DNA of 64,000 nucleotides from Dyella solisilvae. GTDB taxonomy: Bacteria > Pseudomonadota > Gammaproteobacteria > Xanthomonadales > Rhodanobacteraceae. The position numbers were made by a program, and so were the translations under genes. Positions 27,496-38,861 of this stretch are shown here, piece after piece. The notes below the pieces were generated by a model. The model saw only the letters and a program-made list of their open reading frames with translations, was not told the origin of the DNA and searched no databases. The stretch is taken from the NCBI RefSeq assembly GCF_003351225.1, contig NZ_QQSY01000008.1, forward strand, positions 1 through 64,000, given 5' to 3'. Numbering within the stretch: the first letter of the stretch is position 1; each line of letters opens with the position of its first letter.

Positions 27496-28824
27496 CTAAC
27501 CGCGCGCTGGCTGCGCGGCGACCGGTGACGGGAAGCGTGGCGCGAGGAAGCCGTAGATGAGGAAGGTGAGCGCCATCACGATCGTGGCGCCCAGCACCGC
27601 GTCCTTGCCGGAAGCGTAGATGGCGTAAGTGCTATAGAGCATCGCCACCACGACCACGAAGGTATTGAGCCGATAGGTGGGCAGGGGAACGTTGGCCCGC
27701 TTCATCATGATCATCAGCGCCGACAGCGAGATGATGTAGGGAATCACATTGGTGACCACCGCCAGGTTGACCAGCACCGAGAACTGCTTGCTCAGGCTGG
27801 GCGAAATGGTGGAGAACGCCAGCAGGGTCTGCACGATGCCCATCACGATCATGCCGGCCACCGGCGCCGACATGTTGTTGACCTTGGCGAAGAAGGTGGG
27901 AAACAGGCGGTCTTCCGCCGCGGTCTTTGCGGTCTGCGAGATGGTGAACTGCCAGCCGAGCAGCGAGCCAAGACACGCCAGGATCGCCAGCGCGCGGATG
28001 ACGTTGCCGACGGCCGGACTGAACATCTGCGAGTAAGCCAGTGCGAACGGGCCGGTCGACTCGGCCAGCTCCTTGTTCGGCACGATGCCCTGGATCACCG
28101 TGGTGGAGAGCACATAAACGACTGCGGCGCCCAACGTGCCGAGCATGCAGGCCATCGGCACATCCCGCTTGGGGTTCTCGACCGCGTCGGAGTTCTGCGC
28201 CGCCGACTCCATGCCGAGAAATGCCCACAACGTGAGTGCAATGCTGGAATCAATTCCCTTGAAGAGGGAAAGGCCCTGCGGGTTCCAGGCCGCTGAAAAG
28301 GTGGCGCCCTTGAACCAGAACCAGCCGATGATGGACAAGCCAGCCACCGGGATGATCACGCCCCACACCGTGATCGAACCAATGCGCCCGGTGATACGCG
28401 GCCCACCGAGGTTGGCCAGCGTGGTCAGCCAGATCAGGCCGATCACGCTGATGCAGGTGGCGATCGGCGTCGCCGACATCGCCGGGAAGAAAGCGGCGAG
28501 ATAACCCACGGCCGAAATCGCGATGGCGACATTGCCGATGGCCAGCGACAGGAAGTACAGGAAGAAGGTAAGGAAGTAACCGCTTTTGCCGTAGGCGTCC
28601 TCGGCGTAGGCCGCCATGCCGCCGGTGCGCTGATTGAGCAGGCCGGCCTGGGCGAATCCGTAGGCGATCGCCATGGAGCCCACCGCGGTAACCAACCAGG
28701 ACAGCAGCGAAATGGCGCCGACCTGGGCCATGTTCGCCGGAAGCATGATGATGCCCGAGCCCATCATGTTGACCGCCACCAGCACGGTCAACTGGATCAT
28801 GCTCATCTTCTTCGTGCCTGCCAT
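27496..28824 (-). CDS. potE: Putrescine/ornithine antiporter (PotE type)
   Basis: A 442-residue APC-family transporter that aligns closely from memory with E. coli PotE: MSMIQLTVLVAVNMMGSGII, LVTAVGSMAIAYGFA, ISAVGYLAAFF, GSITVWGVIIPV, LWAFLGMESA, GIVPNKELAESTGPFALA, SLLGWQFTI and QFSVLVNLAVVTN. PotE exchanges ornithine for putrescine and can take up putrescine with protons. The start at 28824 follows GGGAGAGG; the ORF extends 14 codons upstream without merit. The usual partner speF (ornithine decarboxylase) is absent here, but a second AdiA-like decarboxylase of open specificity lies about 12 kb away. Confidence 0.92.
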   Translation of the reverse strand: MAGTKKMSMIQLTVLVAVNMMGSGIIMLPANMAQVGAISLLSWLVTAVGSMAIAYGFAQAGLLNQRTGGMAAYAEDAYGKSGYFLTFFLYFLSLAIGNVAIAISAVGYLAAFFPAMSATPIATCISVIGLIWLTTLANLGGPRITGRIGSITVWGVIIPVAGLSIIGWFWFKGATFSAAWNPQGLSLFKGIDSSIALTLWAFLGMESAAQNSDAVENPKRDVPMACMLGTLGAAVVYVLSTTVIQGIVPNKELAESTGPFALAYSQMFSPAVGNVIRALAILACLGSLLGWQFTISQTAKTAAEDRLFPTFFAKVNNMSAPVAGMIVMGIVQTLLAFSTISPSLSKQFSVLVNLAVVTNVIPYIISLSALMIMMKRANVPLPTYRLNTFVVVVAMLYSTYAIYASGKDAVLGATIVMALTFLIYGFLAPRFPSPVAAQPARG

Positions 28825-29221
28825 GATCCTCTCCCGTGCATTGTTGAGGCACGCGCCGCGGGTCACACGAACTCGCGCAACCCACAGTCAGCTACGGCCA
28901 CTGAAACCCCTTGAACGCTCTGATTTGATGCTCACTTGAGCCTGATACCGCTCCGATCAACGGCGCGTGAAACATCACTGGTGAAGGTGCTGCTTCCGCA
29001 AAATTCACAGCGCTCACACGACCGCGCCGCGCCGCGCCGGCGCTTTTGCGGCGCGCGATGATGCGTTCCGAAGTTGCGATGCGGCGCGCAGCTTGCGACG
29101 ACGCGCGTCGCCTCACCGCAAGATTCAGCCGACGTCTGCCGGCATCGCCGCCGTTGTCGTAGCGGATCGGGATTGCCCCGACCGATATGGTGGCGCCCTG
29201 GGCGGCGCCTGGGAGGAAAGA
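28825..29221. other. Intergenic region upstream of potE
   Basis: About 400 bases between the potE start and the terminator of the SDR gene. It must hold the potE promoter. No convincing gene is visible; the open frames here are arginine-rich and look non-coding. Confidence 0.5.
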
Positions 29222-29260
29222 CCTCGCCACCCGGTGCGCGTCGCGCGCGGGGTGGCGAGG
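29222..29260 (-). terminator. Rho-independent terminator of the SDR gene
   Basis: Perfect 11-base-pair stem (CCTCGCCACCC at 29222-29232, GGGTGGCGAGG at 29250-29260), 9 bases after the stop on the minus strand, followed there by TCTTTCC. The loop itself contains a GCGCG/CGCGC pairing. Confidence 0.8.
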
Positions 29261-29269
29261 CAGCGTGCT

Positions 29270-30088
29270 TCAGTCGAGAAACAGGTCCGGCAGCGGCGAC
29301 TTCGCCGGATTCACGGCATAAGCGGAGAAATCAGTGATACCCGCCTGCTGCAGCACTTCTTCGTCAATGAGGAAGTTGCCGGCAAAGCCGTTCGACGGAC
29401 GCGTGAGCACCGCGTGTGCGGCGTCGGCCACGATGGTCGGCTGGCGGCAGCGTTCGATCGGCACGCCCGGGATCATGTTGAGCGCATCGGTGGCGATGAT
29501 GGTGCGCGGCCACAGCGCGTTGACCGCCACACCCTGCGGACCGAACTCGCCGGCGAGGCCGAGGGTCACGAAGCTCATGCCCATCTTGGCCAACGTATAG
29601 CCGGTATGCGGCGCCCACCACTTGGGATCGAGCGACGGCGGCGGCGCCAGGGTGAGGATGTGCGGATTGGATGACTTCAGCAGATGCGGCAGGCACGCCT
29701 GCGCGCACAGGAAGCTGCCGCGCGCATTCACCTGCTGCATCAGGTCGAAGCGCTTCATCGGCGTGTCGAGGGCGCCGGCCAGCCAGATCGCGCTGGCGTT
29801 GTTGACCAGGATGTCGATGCCGCCGAAGGCCTCGACGGTGGCGGCCACCGCGGCCTGCACCTCGTCTTCCTCGCGGATGTCGCACTTTATCGGCAAGGCC
29901 TTGCCGCCGGCGGCCTCGATCTCCGCCGCTGCCGTGTGGATCGTCCCGGGCAAGCGAGGGTTGGGCACGCTGCTCTTGGCCGCGATGACGATGTTGGCGC
30001 CATCACGCGCCGCGCGTAGTGCGATGGCCAGGCCGATGCCGCGCGAGGCGCCGGAGATGAACAGGGTTTTGCCTGCGAGGCTGCTCAT
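29270..30088 (-). CDS. Short-chain dehydrogenase/reductase (HSDL2-like)
   Basis: A 272-residue NAD(P)-dependent oxidoreductase with a Rossmann fold. Cofactor motif SGASRGIG (11-18), NNAS (about 96-99) and catalytic YTLAK (YxxxK) are present. The LAPPPSLDPKWWAPHTGYTLAKMGMSF and NALWPRTIIATDALN segments are typical of HSDL2-type (hydroxysteroid dehydrogenase-like 2) bacterial enzymes. The true substrate is unknown. It ends in a strong terminator and stands alone. Confidence 0.9.
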   Translation of the reverse strand: MSSLAGKTLFISGASRGIGLAIALRAARDGANIVIAAKSSVPNPRLPGTIHTAAAEIEAAGGKALPIKCDIREEDEVQAAVAATVEAFGGIDILVNNASAIWLAGALDTPMKRFDLMQQVNARGSFLCAQACLPHLLKSSNPHILTLAPPPSLDPKWWAPHTGYTLAKMGMSFVTLGLAGEFGPQGVAVNALWPRTIIATDALNMIPGVPIERCRQPTIVADAAHAVLTRPSNGFAGNFLIDEEVLQQAGITDFSAYAVNPAKSPLPDLFLD

Positions 30089-30225
30089 GGATGGTCCGCG
30101 GTGGTCGAAGAGCGCCCAGTGTAGGAGTGCGCCCGGCGCCCGGAAAGCCTGGCCGACGATCAGCGCTCGGGTGATGTGGCGATGAGGCGCCGCAACGGGA
30201 GCGCTCTCGCCTTGAGGTATACGAC

Positions 30226-30828
30226 TCAGCCGCGCTGGAAGCGTGGAAGGATGTCGCGCAGTTCCGCCAGCCGGCGCAACGGGTCGGTGAGCTCGAGCAA
30301 GCGCTGATGCTCCTCGGCGTCAAGCGGCAGCAGTTCAGCTAGGCGAAAGCCCACCCAGCCGGCATCCTCGTACAGGCGGCGCGGCGCGTGCTTCCAGTGC
30401 GGCGCAAGATTCTCGATCAGCCGCTCCAGGATCGACGGCAGCAGGGCGAATTCCACCGGCACTTCCTGCGCCGGTTCGTCCGGCCACGTTTCAACGTCAC
30501 CACGCACCAGTCCGTCCGAACGCACGCGCGTGCGGGCCACACGAAAGCGGGCGCCGCCTTCAGTGAGGATGCCGAGCAGCCCGTCCTCGCGATTGTGGAA
30601 ATCGACGATGCGAGCAAGCGTGCCCACCGCCGCTGGCGTCGCCGGCTCGCCCGCCTCCTGTCCTTTCAGGATCAGGCACACGCCGAAGGGCGAACCGGTA
30701 CGCGCGCATTCGCTCACCATGTCCAGGTAGCGCCGCTCGAAGATGCGCAGCGGCAGCTGGCCACCGGGATACAGCACCGTGCCAAGCGGAAACAGCGGCA
30801 GGTCGAGATAGGGGGATGGCGCGGCCAT
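30226..30828 (-). CDS. LON substrate-binding domain protein
   Basis: A 200-residue protein made of only the N-terminal LON domain (PF02190 type): LPLFPLGTVLYPGGQLPLRIFERRYLDMV at the start, FGVCLI, VGTLARIVDF and GRARF-like segments, then an alpha-helical end. It lacks the AAA+ and protease parts of Lon, so it is not a protease. Stand-alone LON proteins are widespread and poorly understood; they may bind unfolded substrates. It precedes mpl on the other side with a short gap. Confidence 0.88.
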   Translation of the reverse strand: MAAPSPYLDLPLFPLGTVLYPGGQLPLRIFERRYLDMVSECARTGSPFGVCLILKGQEAGEPATPAAVGTLARIVDFHNREDGLLGILTEGGARFRVARTRVRSDGLVRGDVETWPDEPAQEVPVEFALLPSILERLIENLAPHWKHAPRRLYEDAGWVGFRLAELLPLDAEEHQRLLELTDPLRRLAELRDILPRFQRG

Positions 30829-30880
30829 GCGGACAAGTCTAGGGCCTGTTCACCGGCCCTGCTCCAGCCATCCGATCAGG

Positions 30881-32236
30881 TCAGGCCTTGAGGGCCGCCG
30901 CGAAGCGACGCGGCGCCCCTTCGAAGCCGCCGTTCGACATGAACACCACATGGTCGCCCGAACGCACCTGCGAACGCAGCGCGGCGATCAGCGCATCCAC
31001 GCTGGACGCCGTGCTGCCACGGCCCCCGAGCGCATCGGTGACGCGGCTGGCGTCCCACGCCAATTCAGGGCGATGCAGGAACACCACCGCGTCGGCATCC
31101 GCCAAGGATGGCGCCAGCGCTTCGGCGTGGGCGCCCAGGCGCATCGAATTGGAACGCGGCTCCAGCGCCACCACGATACGCGAGCGGCCCACCTTGGCGC
31201 GCAGTCCGGCCAGGGTGGTGGCGATCGCGGTGGGATGGTGCGCGAAGTCGTCATACACATGCACGCCGTCCACTTCGCCCACCACTTCCATGCGGCGCTT
31301 CACGCCCTGGAAGCTGGCGAAGGCCGGCAGCAGCGCACGCGGATCCGCGCCCGCCGCCGTCGCGGCCGCCAACGCGGCCAGCGCATTCATCACGCTGTGC
31401 ATGCCCAGCAGCGACCAGTGGATCTCGCCGATCCGTTCGCCAGCGCGATGCACGACGAAGGCCGAGCCATCGGCGGCCAGCAATTCGGCCTGCCAGTCGG
31501 CCTGGCCGATGCCAAAGGTTTCCACCGGCGTCCAGCAACCCATCGCCAGCACTTCGGCCAGATGGTGGTCGTGGGCATTGACGATCAGCCGTCCATTGCC
31601 CGGCACCGTGCGCACCAGGTGATGGAACTGCCGCTGGATCGCCGCCACGTCGGGGAAGATGTCTGCGTGGTCGTATTCGAGGTTGTTGAGGATGGCGATG
31701 CGCGGACGGTAGTGCACGAACTTCGAGCGCTTGTCGAAGAACGCGCTGTCGTATTCATCCGCTTCCAGCACGAACGGCTTGCCGCTACCCACGCGGGCGG
31801 ACACATCGAAATTGCCCGGCACGCCGCCGATCAGGAAGCCAGGCGCCATGCCCGCGCTTTCCAGCAAGTGCGCCAGCAGGCTCGTTGTCGTGGTCTTGCC
31901 GTGCGTGCCCGCCACCGCCAGCACTTCGCGGCCGGGCAGCAACGTGTCGCCCAGCCACTGCGGCCCGGAGACGTAGCGCAACTGCTCGTTGAGCATGTAC
32001 TCCACGGCGGGGTTGCCGCGCGTCATCGCGTTGCCGACCACCACCAGGTCCGGCGCCGGCTGCAGATGGCCGGCCTGGTAGCCGTCCATCAGGCGAATAC
32101 CGAGCGACTCCAGCTGGGTGCTCATCGGGGGATAGACGTTGGCGTCGGAACCTTCGACGGTGAGCCCGAGCTCGCGCGCCAATGCGGCGACGCCGCCCAT
32201 GAAGGTGCCGCAGATGCCGAGGATATGCAGACGCAT
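30881..32236 (-). CDS. mpl: UDP-N-acetylmuramate:L-Ala-gamma-D-Glu-meso-DAP ligase
   Basis: Recycles murein by joining the tripeptide released from peptidoglycan to UDP-MurNAc, using ATP. The 451-residue Mur-ligase fold starts MRLHILGICGTFMGGVA (characteristic of Mpl), has the P-loop AGTHGKTTTTSL, the Mg-binding EADEYDSAFFDKRSKF, the ILNNLEYDHADIFPD segment and the C-terminal YDDFAHHPTAI. The start at 32236 fits the family; the longer ORF is not needed. The next gene on the strand upstream is adk, about 80 bases away. Confidence 0.96.
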   Translation of the reverse strand: MRLHILGICGTFMGGVAALARELGLTVEGSDANVYPPMSTQLESLGIRLMDGYQAGHLQPAPDLVVVGNAMTRGNPAVEYMLNEQLRYVSGPQWLGDTLLPGREVLAVAGTHGKTTTTSLLAHLLESAGMAPGFLIGGVPGNFDVSARVGSGKPFVLEADEYDSAFFDKRSKFVHYRPRIAILNNLEYDHADIFPDVAAIQRQFHHLVRTVPGNGRLIVNAHDHHLAEVLAMGCWTPVETFGIGQADWQAELLAADGSAFVVHRAGERIGEIHWSLLGMHSVMNALAALAAATAAGADPRALLPAFASFQGVKRRMEVVGEVDGVHVYDDFAHHPTAIATTLAGLRAKVGRSRIVVALEPRSNSMRLGAHAEALAPSLADADAVVFLHRPELAWDASRVTDALGGRGSTASSVDALIAALRSQVRSGDHVVFMSNGGFEGAPRRFAAALKA

Positions 32237-32313
32237 GCTAGACCTGTTCGTTGAAGCCGGGCGCGCGACCGCGCCCCTGAAACCATCGGGCCGCCTTGCG
32301 GCGGCCCGGAAGA

Positions 32314-32898
32314 TCAACCGTTGGCGGCGGCCGACTCGGCGGCCAGCGCGCGCTTCACGCGGGCGGTGACCTCGTCGAGCTCGCCCACGCCGTCGACCAC
32401 CTGCAGCTTGCCGCGGCGGGCGAAGAAATCGGCCACCGGCGCCGTTTGCTCGGCGTAAACCTTCAGGCGGTCGCGCACCACCACCGGGTCATCGTCCTTG
32501 CGGTGCTCGGCGGCGAAGCGGATCTCGCAGCGGGCGATGATCGCCTCGTTCGGCACCTCGAGCTTGACCACTGCATCCAGCGGCTGGCCGATCTTGGCCA
32601 GCAGGTGGTCCATGGCGTCGGCCTGGGCCAGGTTGCGCGGGTAGCCGTCGAGGATGAAGCCATTCTTGACGTCGTCCTGCGACAGACGCTCTTCCAGCAT
32701 GGCCAGCAGGATGTCGTCGGATACCAGCTTGCCCGCATCCATCACGGCCTTGGCCTTCAGGCCGGTGGGAGTACCGGCGGCGACCGCGGCGCGCAGCATG
32801 TCGCCGGTCGAAATGTGCGGCACGCTGAGTTCCGTCTTCAGGCGCGTGGCCTGGGTGCCTTTGCCCGAACCGGGCGGACCAAGTAGGACGAGTCGCAT
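32314..32898 (-). CDS. adk: Adenylate kinase (short LID form)
   Basis: Interconverts ATP + AMP and 2 ADP. A 194-residue enzyme with the P-loop GPPGSGKGT (7-15), the AMP site (PHISTGDMLR) and FILDGYPRN. The LID is short and has no zinc-binding cysteines, as is usual for Xanthomonadales adenylate kinases. It starts MRLVLLGPPG at 32898; the longer frame is discarded. The C-terminal AAESAAANG tail is non-conserved. It lies upstream of mpl on the same strand. Confidence 0.96.
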   Translation of the reverse strand: MRLVLLGPPGSGKGTQATRLKTELSVPHISTGDMLRAAVAAGTPTGLKAKAVMDAGKLVSDDILLAMLEERLSQDDVKNGFILDGYPRNLAQADAMDHLLAKIGQPLDAVVKLEVPNEAIIARCEIRFAAEHRKDDDPVVVRDRLKVYAEQTAPVADFFARRGKLQVVDGVGELDEVTARVKRALAAESAAANG

Positions 32899-33124
32899 AG
32901 TGCTCCAAGGTGTCCCCGGGCCACCGCACGCTGCGGGCCCGTGGAATGCAGGAAAATTGGCGTCCAACTTAGCTTCTGCGGCCGTCGTCGTCAAACGACG
33001 GGGTCGCCAAGGCAGCGCCAACCCGTTGTTGTAAAACGGGTTCGCACTGACACAGGACAGTCATGAAGCGTGCCCGGCGAGGCTGGACTAAGCTCCGGAA
33101 ATGCTGCGGCGGAGGGAATTGACC

Positions 33125-33562
33125 ATGACAGCTCCACGGATCCATATCGTCACGCTCGGCGTCAGCGACCTGGCGCGGTCGTGGCGCTTCTACCAGGCCC
33201 TCGGCTGGGAGACCTCGCCCGCCAGCAACGAGAACATCGTCTTTCTCAAGGGCGGCAGCACGGTGCTGGCGCTCTACAGCCGCTCAGCGCTGGCCGAGGA
33301 TGCGCTGACCAAAGACACGCCGACCGGCTTCGCCGCTGTCACCCTGGCGCGCAACGCAAGCTCCCGCGCGGAAGTCGACGAGTGGTTCGCGCAAGCCCTC
33401 GCTGCAGGCGCACGCGCGGTGAAGCCGCCGCAGGAGGCGTTCTGGGGTGGCTACTCGGGTTACCTTGCCGATCCGGACGAACACCTGTGGGAGTTCACAT
33501 TCAATCCGTACTTCGTGTTTGATGAACACGGCAACCTCGCCCTCCCGGACGGAAACCCATGA
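33125..33562 (+). CDS. VOC-family (glyoxalase-like) protein
   Basis: A 145-residue protein with the beta-alpha-beta-beta-beta fold of the vicinal-oxygen-chelate family: HIVTLGVSDLARSWRFYQALGWE at the start and WGGYSGYLADPDEHLWEFTFNP near the end, with conserved metal-ligand-type residues (H8, E near 124). Function is unknown; the family includes lyases, dioxygenases and resistance proteins. The start has GGAGG 9 bases upstream. Its stop overlaps the phosphofructokinase start (ATGA), so the two are translationally coupled. Confidence 0.88.
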   Translation: MTAPRIHIVTLGVSDLARSWRFYQALGWETSPASNENIVFLKGGSTVLALYSRSALAEDALTKDTPTGFAAVTLARNASSRAEVDEWFAQALAAGARAVKPPQEAFWGGYSGYLADPDEHLWEFTFNPYFVFDEHGNLALPDGNP

Positions 33563-34827
33563 AGTCGAATACCAAGCCCCACGGCCGTCTTCTCTATGCC
33601 CAGTCCGGCGGCGTCACCGCCGTGATCAACGCCACCGCGGCGGGGGTGATCGAAGCGGCCCGCGCCAAGGGCGTGCCGGTGTTTGCGGCGCGCAACGGCA
33701 TCCTCGGCGCCCTGCGCGAGGACTTGATCGATACCTCCAAGGAAACCAAGGCCGCCATCGCGGCGCTGCGCCACACCCCGGGCGGCGCGTTCGGGTCCTG
33801 CCGCTACAAGCTGAAATCGCTCGACGCGAACCGCGCCGAATACGAGCGCCTGATCGATGTGTTTCGCGCGCACGACATCCGCTGGTTCCTCTACAACGGC
33901 GGCAACGATTCGGCCGACACGGCGCTGAAGATTTCGCAGCTGGGCAAGGCGATGGGCTACGACATCCGCTGCATCGGCGTGCCCAAGACGGTGGACAACG
34001 ACCTGGCCGTCACCGACTGCTGCCCGGGCTTCGGTTCGGTGGCCAAGTACACCGCGGTCTCCACGCTGGAGGCGAGCCTGGACGTCGCGTCGATGGCCGA
34101 CACCTCCACCAAGGTATTCATCGTGGAAGTGATGGGCCGCCATGCCGGCTGGATCGCCGCGGCCGCCGGCCTCGCCGGCGAAGGCGCGGATGCGCCGCCT
34201 CACCTCATCCTGTTTCCTGAGCGCGTGTTCGACGAGGCTGCGTTCCTGGCCAAGGTGAAGGCGACGGTGGAACGCGTCGGCTGGTGCACGGTGGTCGCCT
34301 CCGAGGGCATCCGCAATGCCGAAGGCCAGTTCCTGGCGGAAGCCGGCACGCGCGACGCGTTCGGCCATAGCCAGCTCGGCGGCGTGGCGCCCGTGCTGGC
34401 CGCGCTGGTGAAGGAGAAGCTCGGCTACAAGTACCACTGGGCCCTGCCCGACTACCTGCAGCGCTCGGCGCGGCACCTCGCATCGAAGACCGACGCCGAC
34501 CAGGCCTATGCCGTGGGCAAGGCCGCCGTCGAGTACGCACTGGCCGGCATGAATGCGGTGATGCCGGTGATCGTGCGCACCAGCGATGCACCGTATCGCT
34601 GGAAGATTGATCCGGCGCCACTGGCCAAGATCGCCAATCGCGAAAAGAAGATGCCCGCCAGTTTCCTCACCCGCGACGGCTTCGGCATCACCGCCGCGGC
34701 GCGCCGTTACCTGGCGCCGCTGATCCAGGGCGAGGCGCCGCTGCCGTACAGCAAGAACGGGCTGCCGCAGTACGTGGCGCTCAAGAACACCGCTGTGGCG
34801 CGCAAGCTCGAGCCTTTCGCGCGCTGA
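33559..34827 (+). CDS. pfp: Pyrophosphate-dependent 6-phosphofructokinase
   Basis: Phosphorylates fructose 6-phosphate with PPi rather than ATP, reversibly, in glycolysis/gluconeogenesis. The 422-residue protein has QSGGVTAVINAT at the N-terminus, NGGNDSADTA (110-119) and GVPKTVDNDL (about 140-149), where the PKTVDND lysine marks the PPi-dependent class, then VEVMGRHAGWIAAA. The longer length over the 320-residue ATP enzymes also fits. hppA and ppa, which consume PPi, lie 1.6 and 5 kb downstream. Phosphate-donor choice is inferred from motifs. Confidence 0.92.
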   Translation: MKSNTKPHGRLLYAQSGGVTAVINATAAGVIEAARAKGVPVFAARNGILGALREDLIDTSKETKAAIAALRHTPGGAFGSCRYKLKSLDANRAEYERLIDVFRAHDIRWFLYNGGNDSADTALKISQLGKAMGYDIRCIGVPKTVDNDLAVTDCCPGFGSVAKYTAVSTLEASLDVASMADTSTKVFIVEVMGRHAGWIAAAAGLAGEGADAPPHLILFPERVFDEAAFLAKVKATVERVGWCTVVASEGIRNAEGQFLAEAGTRDAFGHSQLGGVAPVLAALVKEKLGYKYHWALPDYLQRSARHLASKTDADQAYAVGKAAVEYALAGMNAVMPVIVRTSDAPYRWKIDPAPLAKIANREKKMPASFLTRDGFGITAAARRYLAPLIQGEAPLPYSKNGLPQYVALKNTAVARKLEPFAR

Positions 34828-34828
34828 A

Positions 34829-35596
34829 TCAATGCAGGAAGCGCTCCAGGCTCACGCGGTAATCCGCGAAGTCCTGGATGGTGTTGTGGCCGGCGTCGGC
34901 CACCACTTGCTGCGCCGGTCGCTGACCAAACGCGGCGATGAGCGCGTCGGTGCGCGCGGCCGGGATCACCTCGTCATGTTCCGCCCGAATCACCAGCACC
35001 GGGCTGCTGATCGCGGCGGCATGGCGCCAGGATTCGAAGCGCTCGCGCATCAGCAGGTTCACCGGCGCCCACGGGTAGTACCCGGCCGCCACGCGCACCA
35101 GGCTGTCGAACGGGGTAACCAGCACAAGCCGTTCAACCGGGCGTTGCGCCGCCAACTGCACGGCCACGCCGCTGCCCAGGCTGCGACCTAGCACGGCGAC
35201 GGCGGTGTGGCTGGGCGCCACCTTGTCGAACAGCGCGATCGCATCACCCACCAGCGCCGCCTCGCTCGGCTTGCCGTCGCTGGCGCCGAAGCCGCGATAG
35301 GGCAGCAGGTAGATGGTGCGGTCGGGCAGCCAGCGCGCCAGTTCCTCGCGCGAGTCTTCGATGCGCTCGGCATTGCCTCCGAAATACAGCAACGCCCTCG
35401 GCTTGCCCGGATTCATCACCCAGCCGCGCAGGTGCACGCCATCGCGCACCAGCTCGAAATCCGGCGGCTGCCGCACCAGCCAGCTCGGCTCCGGCTGGTA
35501 GACCAACGACCGCTGGCCGAAGTACAGCGAGGCGCAGATGCCGCCGTAGACGAGCACGGCCAGCACCGCGAGCACCACCATCGTCCGTACGAACAT
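34829..35596 (-). CDS. Membrane-anchored alpha/beta hydrolase
   Basis: A 255-residue serine hydrolase with one N-terminal transmembrane helix (about residues 6-28). The nucleophile elbow is GRSLGSG, with a likely Asp in IRAEHDEVIP and His in DAGHNTIQDF. It resembles the BEM46/YqkD-like family of membrane-anchored hydrolases of unknown substrate. The start at 35596 follows GGGAGG; ATGs further upstream lack ribosome sites. Its 3' end is convergent with the phosphofructokinase gene, one base apart, with no terminator between. Confidence 0.87.
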   Translation of the reverse strand: MFVRTMVVLAVLAVLVYGGICASLYFGQRSLVYQPEPSWLVRQPPDFELVRDGVHLRGWVMNPGKPRALLYFGGNAERIEDSREELARWLPDRTIYLLPYRGFGASDGKPSEAALVGDAIALFDKVAPSHTAVAVLGRSLGSGVAVQLAAQRPVERLVLVTPFDSLVRVAAGYYPWAPVNLLMRERFESWRHAAAISSPVLVIRAEHDEVIPAARTDALIAAFGQRPAQQVVADAGHNTIQDFADYRVSLERFLH

Positions 35597-35760
35597 GCGC
35601 CCTCCCGCCCGTCGGCCTGAACGCCGGTTATGTGCTGCATGAGCCATAGCTGAAAGCTCCCACGCCGGCGCAAGGAAATCCATCTCGCCGTTCAGACGCA
35701 GATTTCTACGATGCGATCGCCTGGCCACCGATGCGTGGCCGGCTTACCAAGGAGGAAGCG

Positions 35761-36177
35761 ATGAAAGCCCTTTCCAGCGTGCTCGTAGCCCTGGCCCTGC
35801 TTGCCGGCAGCGGCGCCGCCATGGCCGACTCGTGGGGTGATCACGACCGGGGGCACGACCGCGACGATCATCGCGACCGCGACGGCCGTCACGATCGGGA
35901 TGGCTGGCGCGACGGCGACGGCTGGCGCCATGACCGCGACGGTGGCCACGACCGCCATGCCTATCTGGATCGCCGCTACTACAGCGACCGCGTCTACTAC
36001 GACCACCCGCGCTGGGCGCGCGGCTACCGCTACGACGGCCCCATGGCCATCGTGAACGACTACGGCTACTACCGACTGGCGCCGCCGCCCTATGGCTATC
36101 GCTGGGTGCGCGCCGACAACAACTATCTGCTGGTCTCGATCGGCGACAACGTCATCCTGGACATGGTCATCCGCTGA
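35761..36177 (+). CDS. RcnB-like periplasmic protein
   Basis: A 138-residue exported protein. After a signal peptide (to about AMA, residue 22) comes a strikingly His/Asp/Arg-rich stretch of HDRD/DRDG-type repeats (about 24-68), then a Tyr-rich linker and the RcnB-type C-terminal motif ([24 protein letters not shown]). RcnB helps nickel/cobalt homeostasis in E. coli, and the His/Asp repeats could bind divalent metal. AGGAGG precedes the ATG by 6 bases. It is followed by its own terminator. Confidence 0.85.
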   Translation: MKALSSVLVALALLAGSGAAMADSWGDHDRGHDRDDHRDRDGRHDRDGWRDGDGWRHDRDGGHDRHAYLDRRYYSDRVYYDHPRWARGYRYDGPMAIVNDYGYYRLAPPPYGYRWVRADNNYLLVSIGDNVILDMVIR

Positions 36178-36204
36178 TCCACGCAAATCCGGGGGCTTCC
36201 AGGG

Positions 36205-36230
36205 GCGGCGCCAACAGGCGCCGCTTTTTT
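36205..36230 (+). terminator. Rho-independent terminator of the RcnB-like gene
   Basis: 8-base-pair stem GCGGCGCC/GGCGCCGC (36205-36212, 36217-36224), AACA loop, then TTTTTT. Confidence 0.88.
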
Positions 36231-36382
36231 GTGACTTCATGCCGCAGTCCGTTGCGTCGCACAACACGACTGTCGTCAAGCTCTGCCTATACTCGCCCAT
36301 GACCGCCCGCAAGGGCGGCCGCCGTGTCGGGGTGCCGGTGGCGGGTCCCGACGATGTGGTTTCCACCCATGGGGAGGCTCCG

Positions 36383-38431
<2,049 letters not shown>

Positions 38432-38488
38432 CCGCGACGCGCCCGGTCGCCGATCGGTGATCGGGCGAACCCGCCCGGCACGTTCGCC

Positions 38489-38511
38489 CCCTCTCCCCTC
38501 CGGGGAGAGGG
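38489..38511. repeat. Dispersed intergenic palindrome, copy 1
   Basis: CCCTCTCCCC-TCC-GGGGAGAGGG, a 10-base-pair perfect hairpin followed by TTGGGGC. This is a familiar small palindromic repeat of high-GC gammaproteobacteria. The 430-base gap between hppA and the oxygenase gene (38432-38861) contains it, a second copy, and no gene I can support. Confidence 0.75.
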
Positions 38512-38619
38512 TTGGGGCATTGCCACCTTTACGGTGGAGAGGGGCCAATCTTGCGACTGGCCATCTTCGAAGCGAGCTTTGTAGCAACCTTTTCGCGAGC
38601 ACCCACCCCTCGCCTCAGT

Positions 38620-38640
38620 CCTCTCCCCAAAGGGGAGAGG
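38620..38640. repeat. Dispersed intergenic palindrome, copy 2
   Basis: CCTCTCCCC-AAA-GGGGAGAGG, a 9-base-pair perfect hairpin of the same family as the copy 130 bases upstream, with a different loop. Confidence 0.75.
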
Positions 38641-38861
38641 AAGCTAAAGCGCGCGCTTACACACTCACCGCACACCCGCTGCAAAGCGCCCTCGCCTTCC
38701 ATCTCCACGAGCTGATGACAGCATCAACGTGACTCTCTGGTCGCGCGCGTTGCCGCATGTCCAGCCGAGGCGCCAAGCCCACCTCCACCCACGTCACATG
38801 TCGCGCCTCCGCTCCGCGCGTAAGATGGGCAGCCAAGCCCCCGGTCCACCGATCGAGCCGC

